The notes below the pieces were generated by a model. That model made no database searches, had not been told where the DNA came from, and was given only the letters and a program-made list of their open reading frames with translations. Shown here in pieces: positions 33,833 through 42,314 of a stretch of DNA of 64,000 bases. The translations under genes and the position numbers were made by a program. Position 1 is the stretch's first letter. Every line of letters starts with the position of its first letter. Origin of the DNA: Stenotrophomonas sp. SAM-B (GTDB lineage: Bacteria; Pseudomonadota; Gammaproteobacteria; Xanthomonadales; Xanthomonadaceae); contig NZ_JABBXB010000001.1 in the NCBI RefSeq assembly GCF_013387485.1, positions 578,001-642,000 of the forward strand. The letters run 5' to 3'.

Positions 33833-34896
33833 GCGCCACGCCGTCAGGACGGATGGGGTCGATCGACGCGCTGCGCGGCCTGACCGTCGCGGCGATGCTG
33901 CTGGTCAACAACCCGGGCGACTGGAGCCATGTCTACGCGCCGCTGCTGCACGCGGACTGGCACGGCTTCACCCCGACCGATCTGATTTTCCCGCTGTTCC
34001 TGTTCATCGCCGGCGTCTCGATGGCCTTCAGTCTGGCCCCGCGCGCGGGCGATCCGGCCACGCGTCCGGCGCTGGTGCGTGGGGTTCTGCAACGCGCGTT
34101 GCGCATCCTGATCGCCGGTGCGCTGCTGCACCTGCTGGCGTGGTGGCTGTTCGAGCTGCCGGCGTATCGCCTGTGGGGTGTGCTGCAGCGGATCGCGCTG
34201 TGCGTGGCGGTGGTCGGCGTGCTGGCGATCTACACGCAGGCGCGGACCCAATGGGCGGTGATCGTGGGCCTGCTGGCGGGGTATGCCGCGATCCTGCTGT
34301 CTGCCGATTCGCTGCAGCCTTGGGTGAATCCGGCCAGCCGGCTGGATACCGCGCTGTTCGCCCCGTTCCTCTACAAGTATTCCGCGCTCACCGGCCTGGG
34401 GCATGACCCGGAAGGACTGCTGAGCAGCCTGGGGGCGATCGCCAGCACGCTGCTCGGCCTGCGCGCCGGTGCGTGGCTGCGGGCCGGTCGCATGGGCGCA
34501 TTGGCCGCGTTGGCGGTGGCCAGCCTGGCGGGCGGTGCGTTGGCGATGCTCTGGCTACCCCTCAACAAACAGCTGTGGACCCCCAGCTACGTGCTGTGGA
34601 GTGGTGCGCTCTCGGTGGTGTTGCTGCTGCTGGCGCACCTGCTGATCGACCGTTGCGGCCTGCCCGCGGTTGGCCGCCGCTTTGGCGTGAATGCGATTGC
34701 TGCCTACCTCGGCTCGTCGGCGATGGTGCTGGTGCTGATCGCCAGCGGCGCCTGGGCCTGCCTGTACCAGGCCGTCGCCACAGCGCTGCCAAGCGCCCCC
34801 ACGCTGGCGTCGCTGCTGTGTGCAGTGGGGTTCGTCGCGCTGTGGTGGGGCGTGGTGTGGGTGCTGGACGCGCGGCGGATCTACCTCAAGATCTGA
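33829..34896 (+). CDS. nagX: NagX-like multi-pass membrane protein (HGSNAT/DUF5009 family)
   Basis: Inner-membrane protein of 355 residues with about ten hydrophobic helices. The N-terminus MGSIDALRGLTVAAMLLVNNPG and LIFPLFLFIAGVSMAFSL are typical of the family that includes human heparan-alpha-glucosaminide N-acetyltransferase and bacterial NagX. The His in the short segment after PGDWSHVYAPL could match the acetyl-accepting His of that family; this is a guess. It overlaps nagA by four bases and ends the operon. The bacterial function is not established; an acetyl-transfer or GlcNAc-related membrane role is plausible. Confidence 0.85.
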   Translation: MSATPSGRMGSIDALRGLTVAAMLLVNNPGDWSHVYAPLLHADWHGFTPTDLIFPLFLFIAGVSMAFSLAPRAGDPATRPALVRGVLQRALRILIAGALLHLLAWWLFELPAYRLWGVLQRIALCVAVVGVLAIYTQARTQWAVIVGLLAGYAAILLSADSLQPWVNPASRLDTALFAPFLYKYSALTGLGHDPEGLLSSLGAIASTLLGLRAGAWLRAGRMGALAALAVASLAGGALAMLWLPLNKQLWTPSYVLWSGALSVVLLLLAHLLIDRCGLPAVGRRFGVNAIAAYLGSSAMVLVLIASGAWACLYQAVATALPSAPTLASLLCAVGFVALWWGVVWVLDARRIYLKI

Positions 34897-35015
34897 GGCT
34901 GGCGTCCGATTCTTTTACCCCCCCGTCACGGCGCGGCAGTAAAAGTACTGATGCCGGTCTGGGTAGAAGCACGGGGCCGTTGCCGTACCCCCCTCTTGTT
35001 GAACAGGAAAGGCGT

Positions 35016-38006
35016 ATGCGCTCCATGCCCGCTTCGCCGGCACACACCGTGCTGGCCGACCGCATTTCACATTGGCTGCGTCGGGGCTGTGGGGGCGCGC
35101 TTGGCACGGTCCTGCTGGCCGGTACCGCCCCGGCCTGGGCAGGCTGCGACAATCCCGCACCTGGCCAGGGGCAGACGGTGACCTGCTCGACCGCAGCGCC
35201 CAATCCCGATCCGGTGGCGATCATCACCGTCGGCGGCGCGTCCAACACCACCATCAACGTGCTGGCCAACGCGCAGCTCGGCATCGCCGCCGGCAATGCG
35301 ATCACCGTGCAGGCCGGGACCGGACATGTCATCAACAACAACGGCAGCATCATCGCCACCGCAGGGCGCGCGCTGCAGCTCAACGGCGCAACCTACCTGA
35401 TCAACCGCGGCACCATTGCCGGCAGTACCGGCGGGGTCGTGTCCGGTGCCGGCAACGACCGCATCGACATGCTCGGCGGCAGCATCCAGGGCGGCGTGCT
35501 GCAGGGCGCAGGCAATGACACCGTGGTGATCCGCGACGGGGTGATCGACAGCATCGACCAGGGCGATGGCGAGGACAGCCTGGAAATCAGCGGCGGCAGC
35601 GTCACCGGCACCGTGCAGCAGGGATCGGGCATCGACACCTTCCTGATGACCGGTGGCAGCCTGGGCGCGCTGCTGCAGGGCGATGCACTGGACCGTTTCC
35701 GCATGACCGGCGGGCGCATTGTCGGTGCGTTCGACGATGGGGACTACGCCGAAATGACCGGCGGCCGCATCGGCCGCGTCAACATGAAGCTGGACGACAA
35801 CACCTTCCTGATGTCCGGCGGCACCATCGACGGCAACCTGGTCACCGGCTTCGGCCGCGACACCATCGTGCTGTCCGACGGGTACATCGGCGGCAACATC
35901 AGCGTCAGTGGCGGCGATGACGCGGTGACCCTTACCGGCGGCACCGTTCGCGGCGAGATTCGCCTGAGCTTCGGCAATGACAGCCTGGCCTGGAACGGTG
36001 GCGGCGTGGTCCACGGGGCGATCGATTTCGGTGAGGGAGATGACGTCGCGCAGCTGACCAACCTCAATACCGCCCACCTGGGCGCACTGCCATCCTTCGA
36101 CGGCGGCCTGGGCAATGACGTGCTCCGCTTCGACAATATCAAGACCAGTGGGGTGTCGCGCTTCACCAACTGGGAGCAGGTCAGCCTGCGCGACGATACC
36201 CAGCTGGCCTTCGACGGCACCCTGGTGCTCGGCGACAGCGCCAGCGGCACCGGCCGCCTGGACATCGATGCCACCAGTGCCGTGTTCGGCGGTGGCAGCA
36301 ACGGTGGCGTCGCCCCGTTCGTGGCCGGGCAGCTGGCCACGCTCACCAACGCCGGTCGCATCGACCTGAGCAACGGCGGCGGCGTGGGCGACACCTTCAC
36401 CGTGGTCGGCAATTACGTCGGCAATGGCGGCGCGCTGTATCTCAACACGGTGCTGGGCGACGACAGTTCGGCGTCGGACAAACTGGTGATCTCCACCGGC
36501 AGCGCCAGCGGCACCACCGGCGTGGGCATCCTCAATGCCGGCGGCGCCGGTGCCTCCACCGTGGCCGATGGCATCCTGGTGGTGCAGGCGATCAATGGCG
36601 CCACCACCGCGCCCACCGCATTCGCGCTGTACAACCCGGTCGCCGCCGGTGCGTACGAGTACTTCCTGTTCAAGGGCGGGGTCAGCGGCGGCACGGCCGA
36701 GAACTGGTACCTGCGCTCCACCCTGGTGGCCAGCGTCACCCCGGCCCCCGCGCCGCCCCCGGGCGGCGGCACCACGCTGCCGCCGCCGCCGGACAGTACC
36801 GGCACGCCGCCGGTCGAGCTGCCGCCGGCACCGCCGCCGCCGCCAGACGTCAACCCACCGGATGACCCCAACCCGGCCGCGCCCGAGCCGGCCCCGCCGC
36901 CGGAGCCGGCCGATCCGGCCGACGTCGCGCCGCCCACCATCGATACGCCGCCGCCGGTGCCCACCGACGTGGCGGGGGTCCCCGGGCCGCTGGCGGTGCC
37001 GCCCACGCCCGGTGCGCGCGCCGCGCAGGGCGACATCATTCCGCTGTACCGCTTCGAGACCGGCCTGTACTCGGTGGTGCCGCCGCTGCTGCGCGAAACC
37101 AGCCTGGCCAGCCTGGGCACCTTCCACGAACGCCAAGGCGAGCAGCGCGTGCTGGCCGGCCAGGGCGGCGTGCGCGCGGCCTGGGCGCGGCTGGTGGGGC
37201 AGAGCCACGAACAGCAGTGGGACGGCGACGCGCAGCCCGGCTTCGACGGTGATATCCAGGGCATCCAGGCCGGTCTGGACCTGTACGCCAATGCAGCAGA
37301 CACCCACCGCGACCAGTTCGGCGTATTCGTCGGCCGCACCCGCGCGCAGGGCAACGTGACCGGTTTTGCGATCGGCTGGGAGAACGTCGCGGTGGGCCGC
37401 ACGCGGCTCGATGACAAGCACGTGGGCCTGTACTGGACCCGCGTAGGCAGCGAAGGTGGCTACCTGGATGCGGTGGTCATGCAGAGCCGCTACGACGGTG
37501 ATGCAACCTCGTCCCGCGGCCTCGGCATCGACGTGCGCGGCGATGGCACCACCGCCTCGCTGGAAGTGGGCAAGCCGCTGCTGCGCTTCGGGCAAAGTGC
37601 GTGGTGGCTGGAACCCCAGTTGCAGGTGATCTGGCAGCGCACGTCGGTGGATGATGCCGGTGACGCGGTGTCCGCGCTGCGCTTCGATAACGACAACGCC
37701 TGGACCGGACGCGTCGGCCTGCGCCTGGCCGCCGACTACGACATCGCAGGCAACGGCTGGCAGCCGTACATCAAGCTCAATTACTGGCAGACCCTGGACG
37801 GCGAAGACCGCATCGATTTCGACAGCAACCGCATCCTCAACCAGCAGGATGCGCGCGCGCTGGAAGTGGGCGTGGGCGTGGTGGCGCGTTTCAACAGCAA
37901 CGTCAGTGCGTTTGCAGTGGCCGATTACACGCGTGACCTGGAAAGCAGTGCGCGGAAGGAGCGCAAGGTGATCGAGGGCAACGTCGGACTGCGCTTCGAC
38001 TGGTGA
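35016..38006 (+). CDS. Repeat-containing autotransporter
   Basis: Type V secreted outer-membrane protein of 996 residues. I start at ATG 35016, with AGGA at 35005. The signal region is long and basic at first, cleavage near AWA-GCDN (residue 42-43). Residues about 145-345 hold about ten imperfect repeats of 19-21 residues, each like GNDxxxxxGGxIxGxxxxG, predicted to form a beta-solenoid. A proline-rich linker follows (about 575-668). The C-terminal barrel runs from about 690 and ends VGLRFDW, the usual terminal aromatic. Likely displays the solenoid on the surface; adhesion is a guess. It stands alone between nagX and the CCA gene. Confidence 0.88.
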   Translation: MRSMPASPAHTVLADRISHWLRRGCGGALGTVLLAGTAPAWAGCDNPAPGQGQTVTCSTAAPNPDPVAIITVGGASNTTINVLANAQLGIAAGNAITVQAGTGHVINNNGSIIATAGRALQLNGATYLINRGTIAGSTGGVVSGAGNDRIDMLGGSIQGGVLQGAGNDTVVIRDGVIDSIDQGDGEDSLEISGGSVTGTVQQGSGIDTFLMTGGSLGALLQGDALDRFRMTGGRIVGAFDDGDYAEMTGGRIGRVNMKLDDNTFLMSGGTIDGNLVTGFGRDTIVLSDGYIGGNISVSGGDDAVTLTGGTVRGEIRLSFGNDSLAWNGGGVVHGAIDFGEGDDVAQLTNLNTAHLGALPSFDGGLGNDVLRFDNIKTSGVSRFTNWEQVSLRDDTQLAFDGTLVLGDSASGTGRLDIDATSAVFGGGSNGGVAPFVAGQLATLTNAGRIDLSNGGGVGDTFTVVGNYVGNGGALYLNTVLGDDSSASDKLVISTGSASGTTGVGILNAGGAGASTVADGILVVQAINGATTAPTAFALYNPVAAGAYEYFLFKGGVSGGTAENWYLRSTLVASVTPAPAPPPGGGTTLPPPPDSTGTPPVELPPAPPPPPDVNPPDDPNPAAPEPAPPPEPADPADVAPPTIDTPPPVPTDVAGVPGPLAVPPTPGARAAQGDIIPLYRFETGLYSVVPPLLRETSLASLGTFHERQGEQRVLAGQGGVRAAWARLVGQSHEQQWDGDAQPGFDGDIQGIQAGLDLYANAADTHRDQFGVFVGRTRAQGNVTGFAIGWENVAVGRTRLDDKHVGLYWTRVGSEGGYLDAVVMQSRYDGDATSSRGLGIDVRGDGTTASLEVGKPLLRFGQSAWWLEPQLQVIWQRTSVDDAGDAVSALRFDNDNAWTGRVGLRLAADYDIAGNGWQPYIKLNYWQTLDGEDRIDFDSNRILNQQDARALEVGVGVVARFNSNVSAFAVADYTRDLESSARKERKVIEGNVGLRFDW

Positions 38007-38108
38007 GCCTGCGCGTCCGGGACGCTGCGGGAGGCCATCCGCAGCAGGGAGAGCGCGGTGCGAAGCGGCCTGGATCAAGCGGGGCGGAATCTGCCGCCGA
38101 GGCATCGA

Positions 38109-39335
38109 TCAGCGCGTACGCGCCGCGCTGATCGCCTTTACCCGCGCCTTGGCCAGCGCGTCACCCACCGCTGGCCCTTTCAATCCGCTCAGATCCAGAT
38201 CGCGCGCCTGCACTGCCAGCGCCGCCTGGTGCAGGCGTTTCAGCGTTTCACCCTGCGGGTAGTCGCTGTCCTCGAAGCCGAGCCGGCCGCGCTTGTCGGC
38301 TTCGCAGCACAGTGCGATCTGCGCGATGCGTTCGGGGCGGCGGAAACCGTCGCAGCGGCCGAGCAGCTCGAGCACGGTGGCGTCGCGCAGCTCGTCGATG
38401 CGGTGCACGTTGAGGTGATCGCGGCAGACCGCTTCGGCCAGCTGGCGGTGATCGACCGGTACCTTCAGGCGTTCGGCCAGCGCGCGCAGCGGGGCGACAC
38501 CGCGCTGCTCGTGCATGATGTGGCGCGGCCATTCGTCGGGCGGCGTGAGGCCCTTGCCGAGGTCATGGGTCAGCGCGGCGAAGCCGATCAGGTCATCGCC
38601 CGGGGCCAGCTGCGCGGCCATGTCGCTGACCATTTCCTGGTGCACGCCGGTATCGACTTCCGGATGGAACTCCGCGCGCTGCGGCACGCCGTACAGCGCC
38701 TCCAGCTCGGGCAGGATCGCACCCAGCGCATGGGCATCGTGCAGGGTGCGCAGGAAGGCGGACGGCCGGGCGGAGGCCAGCGCGCGGCGCAGTTCCTGCC
38801 AGACGCGCTCGGGCACAAGCGCCTCGAGTTCGCCGCTGGCGGCGATCTCGCGCATCAGGGCCATCGTCTCGTCCGCTACGGTGAAGCCGAGCGGGGCAAA
38901 GCGCGCCATGAAGCGCGCCGCACGCAGCACGCGCAGCGGATCTTCGACGAAGGCCGGGCCGACATGACGCAGCACGCGCTGTTCGATATCGCGCACGCCG
39001 CCATAGGGATCCACCAGGGCACCGGTGGCCTCATCGCAGGCGATCGCGTTGATGGTGAAATCGCGGCGCTGCAGATCCTCTTCGAGCGTGACCGAGGGAT
39101 CGGCATCGACCACGAAGCCGCGGTAACCGCGGCCGGACTTGCGCTCGGTGCGGGCCAGCGCATATTCCTCACCGGTGTCGGGGTGCAGGAACACCGGGAA
39201 ATCCCGGCCCACGGCCTTGTAGCCCTGCGCTTCCATCTGCGCCTGGGTGGCCCCGACCACGACCCAGTCGCGGTCGCCGGGGGAACGCTGCAACAGGCGG
39301 TCGCGTACGGCGCCGCCGACAAGATAGATCTTCAT
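38109..39335 (-). CDS. cca: Multifunctional CCA-adding tRNA nucleotidyltransferase
   Basis: Adds the CCA end to tRNA and repairs it; the HD domain gives phosphatase and phosphodiesterase activity in the gammaproteobacterial class. 408 residues from ATG 39335. The nucleotidyltransferase part has [13 protein letters not shown] with metal-binding Asp21 and Asp23 (GDRDWVVVG). [10 protein letters not shown] and the basic loop follow. The HD domain shows [17 protein letters not shown]. Convergent with the autotransporter gene. Four SMAG copies lie just upstream. Confidence 0.96.
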   Translation of the reverse strand: MKIYLVGGAVRDRLLQRSPGDRDWVVVGATQAQMEAQGYKAVGRDFPVFLHPDTGEEYALARTERKSGRGYRGFVVDADPSVTLEEDLQRRDFTINAIACDEATGALVDPYGGVRDIEQRVLRHVGPAFVEDPLRVLRAARFMARFAPLGFTVADETMALMREIAASGELEALVPERVWQELRRALASARPSAFLRTLHDAHALGAILPELEALYGVPQRAEFHPEVDTGVHQEMVSDMAAQLAPGDDLIGFAALTHDLGKGLTPPDEWPRHIMHEQRGVAPLRALAERLKVPVDHRQLAEAVCRDHLNVHRIDELRDATVLELLGRCDGFRRPERIAQIALCCEADKRGRLGFEDSDYPQGETLKRLHQAALAVQARDLDLSGLKGPAVGDALAKARVKAISAARTR

Positions 39336-39376
39336 GCGCCCATGATGCCGCAGTGGGCCAACGCGACGCCAACCGG

Positions 39377-39537
39377 CAGTGCCGGCCGCTGGCCGGCTCG
39401 CCAAGAACCCGGGCAATAGCGTAGTGCCGGCCGCTGGCCGGCTCCTCATGATCGTCGGGAACTGTGCGGAGCCGGCCAGCGGCCGGCACTACCGGGGTGT
39501 TCTGACAGCGTCGGGAAGCCGGCCAGCGGCCGGCATA
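39377..39537. repeat. Cluster of four SMAG repeats
   Basis: Two forward units (39378-39398 and 39421-39442) and two inverted units (39470-39492 and 39517-39537), all with the TGCCGGCCGCTGGCCGGC-type core. The densest array in the window; it lies between co-directional slt and cca. Confidence 0.9.
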
Positions 39538-39548
39538 CCGGAGACCGG

Positions 39549-41525
39549 TCAGTCGCCGCCCTTGTCGGCGTTGGCCGCGCAGGCGAACGTCTTGCGCTTG
39601 ACCTGCAGGCGGCCGTTCATGCGGTCGGTCACCGGCAGCGCGTCGCCGTTCAAGCGCCAGTCGTAGATCACGCTGAAAGCCAGGATGCGCGCGACGTACT
39701 CACGGGTTTCCTTGTAGCTGATGGTTTCGATCCAGATGTCCGGATCGAAGCCCGGACGCTGCGACTGCCAGCGGGCGGTCGGGGTCGGGCCGGCGTTGTA
39801 GGCGGCGATGGTGACGTAGGGCAGGCCGTCGTACTTGTTCATCAGCTGGCGCAGGTAGGCCGTGCCGATCGCGATGTTGGTGTCCGCGTCGTACAGGCTG
39901 GCGGCACCCCCGTAGTTGGTCAGGCCGATCGACTTGGCCACGGCCGCACCGGTGGCCGGCAGGACCTGCATCAGGCCCATGGCGTTGGCCGGGGAGCGCG
40001 CCTTCGGATTGAAGATGCTCTCGGCGCGGATCTCCGCGGCGACCCAGGCCGGGTCGATGGCGTTGCGCGCCGACTCGCGGCGGATGCTGTCGTCGTGGTG
40101 CAGCGGGAAGCGCAGCGAATACAGGCGCTGCTCGTCCGGGGTCTTGCCCAGCGAGAACACCGCACGATCGAACCAGCCGTTGTCACGGGCGACTTCCACG
40201 GCGAGGCGACGCTGGGTGGTGTCGTAGCGGCTGAGGGCATCGTTCCACTCGGCCACGGCCCAGCCTGCCCGTTCGATCTTGAACAGCTCCATCGCCCGCA
40301 CGATCGCCGGGTCCCGCGCGACCGCTGCCTGCGCCTGGGCGCTGTCGTTGGGTTCCCACGGGCACAGCGTGTAGTTCTGGCCGAGCTGGTCGGCGGCGAG
40401 GAAGCCATGGAAGGTGGCCGCACGGGCCGCCTCACGGAAGGCGGCCTGCGCTTCACTGCGCTTGCCGGTCTTGTCCAGCATGCGCGCTTCGAAATAGCGC
40501 CAGCGCGAGTCGGCGCGCTGGGTCGGGCCCATCTTGCGGATCGCCGTCAGCGCCGCCGGCCAGTCGCCGCGCGACAGTGCTTCGCGTGCGCGCCATTCGT
40601 GCAGGCGCTCGTCGTACGCCGATTCGGGCACGGCGTTGAGGCGGCGGGCGGATTCGGGACCGTACGAGGCCACCGTCCACAGCGCGATCTGGTACAGCAC
40701 CTGCGCACGCTGCGCGGCGCTCAGCTGCAGCGCATCGGCGTACTGCGGCAGCTGCTGTTCGGTAGCGCCCGGGTCGGCCTTGGCCAGCTTGGCCAGGCCA
40801 TCGGTGGCGATGCGCCGGCTGCGTTCGTTGCGCGGCCAGTTCAGTGCGCTGGCGTTGGGTTTGTCGACGAACGCGGCATAGGTGTTGGCCAGCGCCAGAT
40901 CGGCCGCCGGCAGGCCGCGTGCGGCGCTGCGCATCACCGCAGGCTGCTGCTCATCGGCCGCAGCGTCGATACGTGCCCAGCGCAGTTCCGCGTTCAGGCC
41001 ACCCTTGGCATCCAGGACCGCGAAGACCGGGTCGCAGGCATCGGGCAGCGATTTGCCGGTACTGCGCCAGATCGCCTGGGCCTCGCTGACCCACTGTGCA
41101 TCGGCCTTGCCGGTGGCCTGGCGCGCATTGAGCTGGGCGCAGCGCAGGCCGACATTGGTGGTGTCGGTCCAGTTGGCCAGCAGCGTCGGCCAGTCCTGGC
41201 GCCTGGCCACGGCCGGCAGCCAGACGTTGCGGAAGCTGGTGGCCACGGCCTGGCCGCTGTAGCGCTTGAGGAAATCCTGGGCCTGCGCGTTGCTGACGGT
41301 ATCGATGTTGCGACGCAGGTTGGCGAACTCCACCCAGCCATACAGCGGGTGCCGGCTCAATGCGGCCGCCTGGGCGGGGTCGAACTGGCCGCGCTCGGCG
41401 TTGTCGATGACGGCCTTGAGCTGCGCGCGCTGCGCATCCAGGTTCTGGGCATCGGCTACCGGGCTGACGCCGGTGCAGGCCAGCAGGACGGTCGCGCTGA
41501 AGAAATACAGGGGAAGTCGTGTCAT
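39549..41525 (-). CDS. slt: Soluble lytic murein transglycosylase
   Basis: Periplasmic exo-type lytic transglycosylase, 658 residues from ATG 41525, which gives a signal peptide (PLYFFSATVLLACTGVSPVA; possible lipobox LLAC at Cys17). A long superhelical U/L domain of alpha repeats (about 30-470) precedes the catalytic domain. The catalytic acid is Glu502 in AEIRAESIFNPKARS, followed by AMGLMQVLP and YNAGP. Length matches Slt70. No neighbour shares the pathway directly. Confidence 0.94.
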   Translation of the reverse strand: MTRLPLYFFSATVLLACTGVSPVADAQNLDAQRAQLKAVIDNAERGQFDPAQAAALSRHPLYGWVEFANLRRNIDTVSNAQAQDFLKRYSGQAVATSFRNVWLPAVARRQDWPTLLANWTDTTNVGLRCAQLNARQATGKADAQWVSEAQAIWRSTGKSLPDACDPVFAVLDAKGGLNAELRWARIDAAADEQQPAVMRSAARGLPAADLALANTYAAFVDKPNASALNWPRNERSRRIATDGLAKLAKADPGATEQQLPQYADALQLSAAQRAQVLYQIALWTVASYGPESARRLNAVPESAYDERLHEWRAREALSRGDWPAALTAIRKMGPTQRADSRWRYFEARMLDKTGKRSEAQAAFREAARAATFHGFLAADQLGQNYTLCPWEPNDSAQAQAAVARDPAIVRAMELFKIERAGWAVAEWNDALSRYDTTQRRLAVEVARDNGWFDRAVFSLGKTPDEQRLYSLRFPLHHDDSIRRESARNAIDPAWVAAEIRAESIFNPKARSPANAMGLMQVLPATGAAVAKSIGLTNYGGAASLYDADTNIAIGTAYLRQLMNKYDGLPYVTIAAYNAGPTPTARWQSQRPGFDPDIWIETISYKETREYVARILAFSVIYDWRLNGDALPVTDRMNGRLQVKRKTFACAANADKGGD

Positions 41526-41669
41526 GCCGAAAGCATAACGGGGGCGGGTGAAAGGCGGTGAGGGCAAGCCGACTCGAGGATGAACGAATCCCTGCCAGGA
41601 CGCTGAAGGAGGAGGGCGCAGGCGTAGTGTCGGCTTTGGGGCAGCCGGCCCCCTGTCAAGGAGCAGACC

Positions 41670-42074
41670 ATGGCCTTCCGCGCAGCAGGACATGCAGGAC
41701 CGTTGGCTGAGATCAACGTGACCCCGTTGGTCGACGTCATGCTGGTGTTGTTGATCATCTTCATCGTGACCGCCCCGATGGTGGCGTTGCCGATTCCGGT
41801 CCATCTTCCCCAGCCCACCACCGTGGTGCCCCCGACGTTGCCACCGTCCCCGATCGAGGTGCGGGTCGACGCCGGCAACCAGGCCTACTGGAACGGCCAG
41901 CCGATCGCCGTGGAGACGCTGGCGTCGCGGCTGCAGGAACAGGCGCACGACCATGCGGGCAACCTGCCGACGCTGCGCATTGCAGCCGATCCCGACGCGC
42001 ACTATGACGTGATGGCCAAGGTTCTGGCCGCGGCCAACAACGCCGGGATGGACCGGATCGCGTTCGTCCAATAG
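41670..42074 (+). CDS. exbD: Orphan ExbD/TolR-like biopolymer transport protein
   Basis: 134-residue protein with one N-terminal membrane helix and a periplasmic domain. The diagnostic segment is EINVTPLVDVMLVLLIIFIV, where the Asp is the proton-path residue of ExbD/TolR. ExbD normally works with ExbB and TonB to energise outer-membrane receptors; no exbB or tonB is near. A terminator follows, then a TonB-dependent receptor. It may partner an ExbB encoded elsewhere. A terminator directly downstream shows it is transcribed separately from the receptor. Confidence 0.9.
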   Translation: MAFRAAGHAGPLAEINVTPLVDVMLVLLIIFIVTAPMVALPIPVHLPQPTTVVPPTLPPSPIEVRVDAGNQAYWNGQPIAVETLASRLQEQAHDHAGNLPTLRIAADPDAHYDVMAKVLAAANNAGMDRIAFVQ

Positions 42075-42103
42075 CGGCCCGACAGCCCCGTTGCTTCCCC
42101 TCG

Positions 42104-42127
42104 AACGCCCTTGGAAACAAGGGCGTT
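42104..42127 (+). terminator. Terminator after exbD
   Basis: Ten-bp perfect stem AACGCCCTTG / CAAGGGCGTT with a GAAA loop, followed by CTTTGTTG. Confidence 0.85.
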
Positions 42128-42314
42128 CTTTGTTGTATGCCGCCTCCCCAGGGGCTTTCAACGCAGCCCTCCCACGCAGTCGGCTTTGTCGAGTACGCGT
42201 GAAAGAGTGGCGTGCGTCACTCCTTCACATTTACAGGTTGTTTACAAAGGAGACACTGCCGCCATGCAGGGGGGCGCGGCAGGTCCGCCCACCATTCCTT
42301 TGGAGAGAGAGCGA

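Noticed and set aside
35067..38105. 1012-codon open frame opposite the autotransporter
   Set aside because: Mirrors the repeats of the sense gene; no signal peptide or motif.
39377..39537. Four palindromes taken for a CRISPR array
   Set aside because: Units are in both orientations, spacers are unequal and the same unit occurs elsewhere; they are SMAG repeats.
42111..42314. N-terminal extension of the TonB receptor to include upstream codons
   Set aside because: The added residues come from the exbD terminator and have no signal-peptide character; ATG 42315 gives a normal signal.
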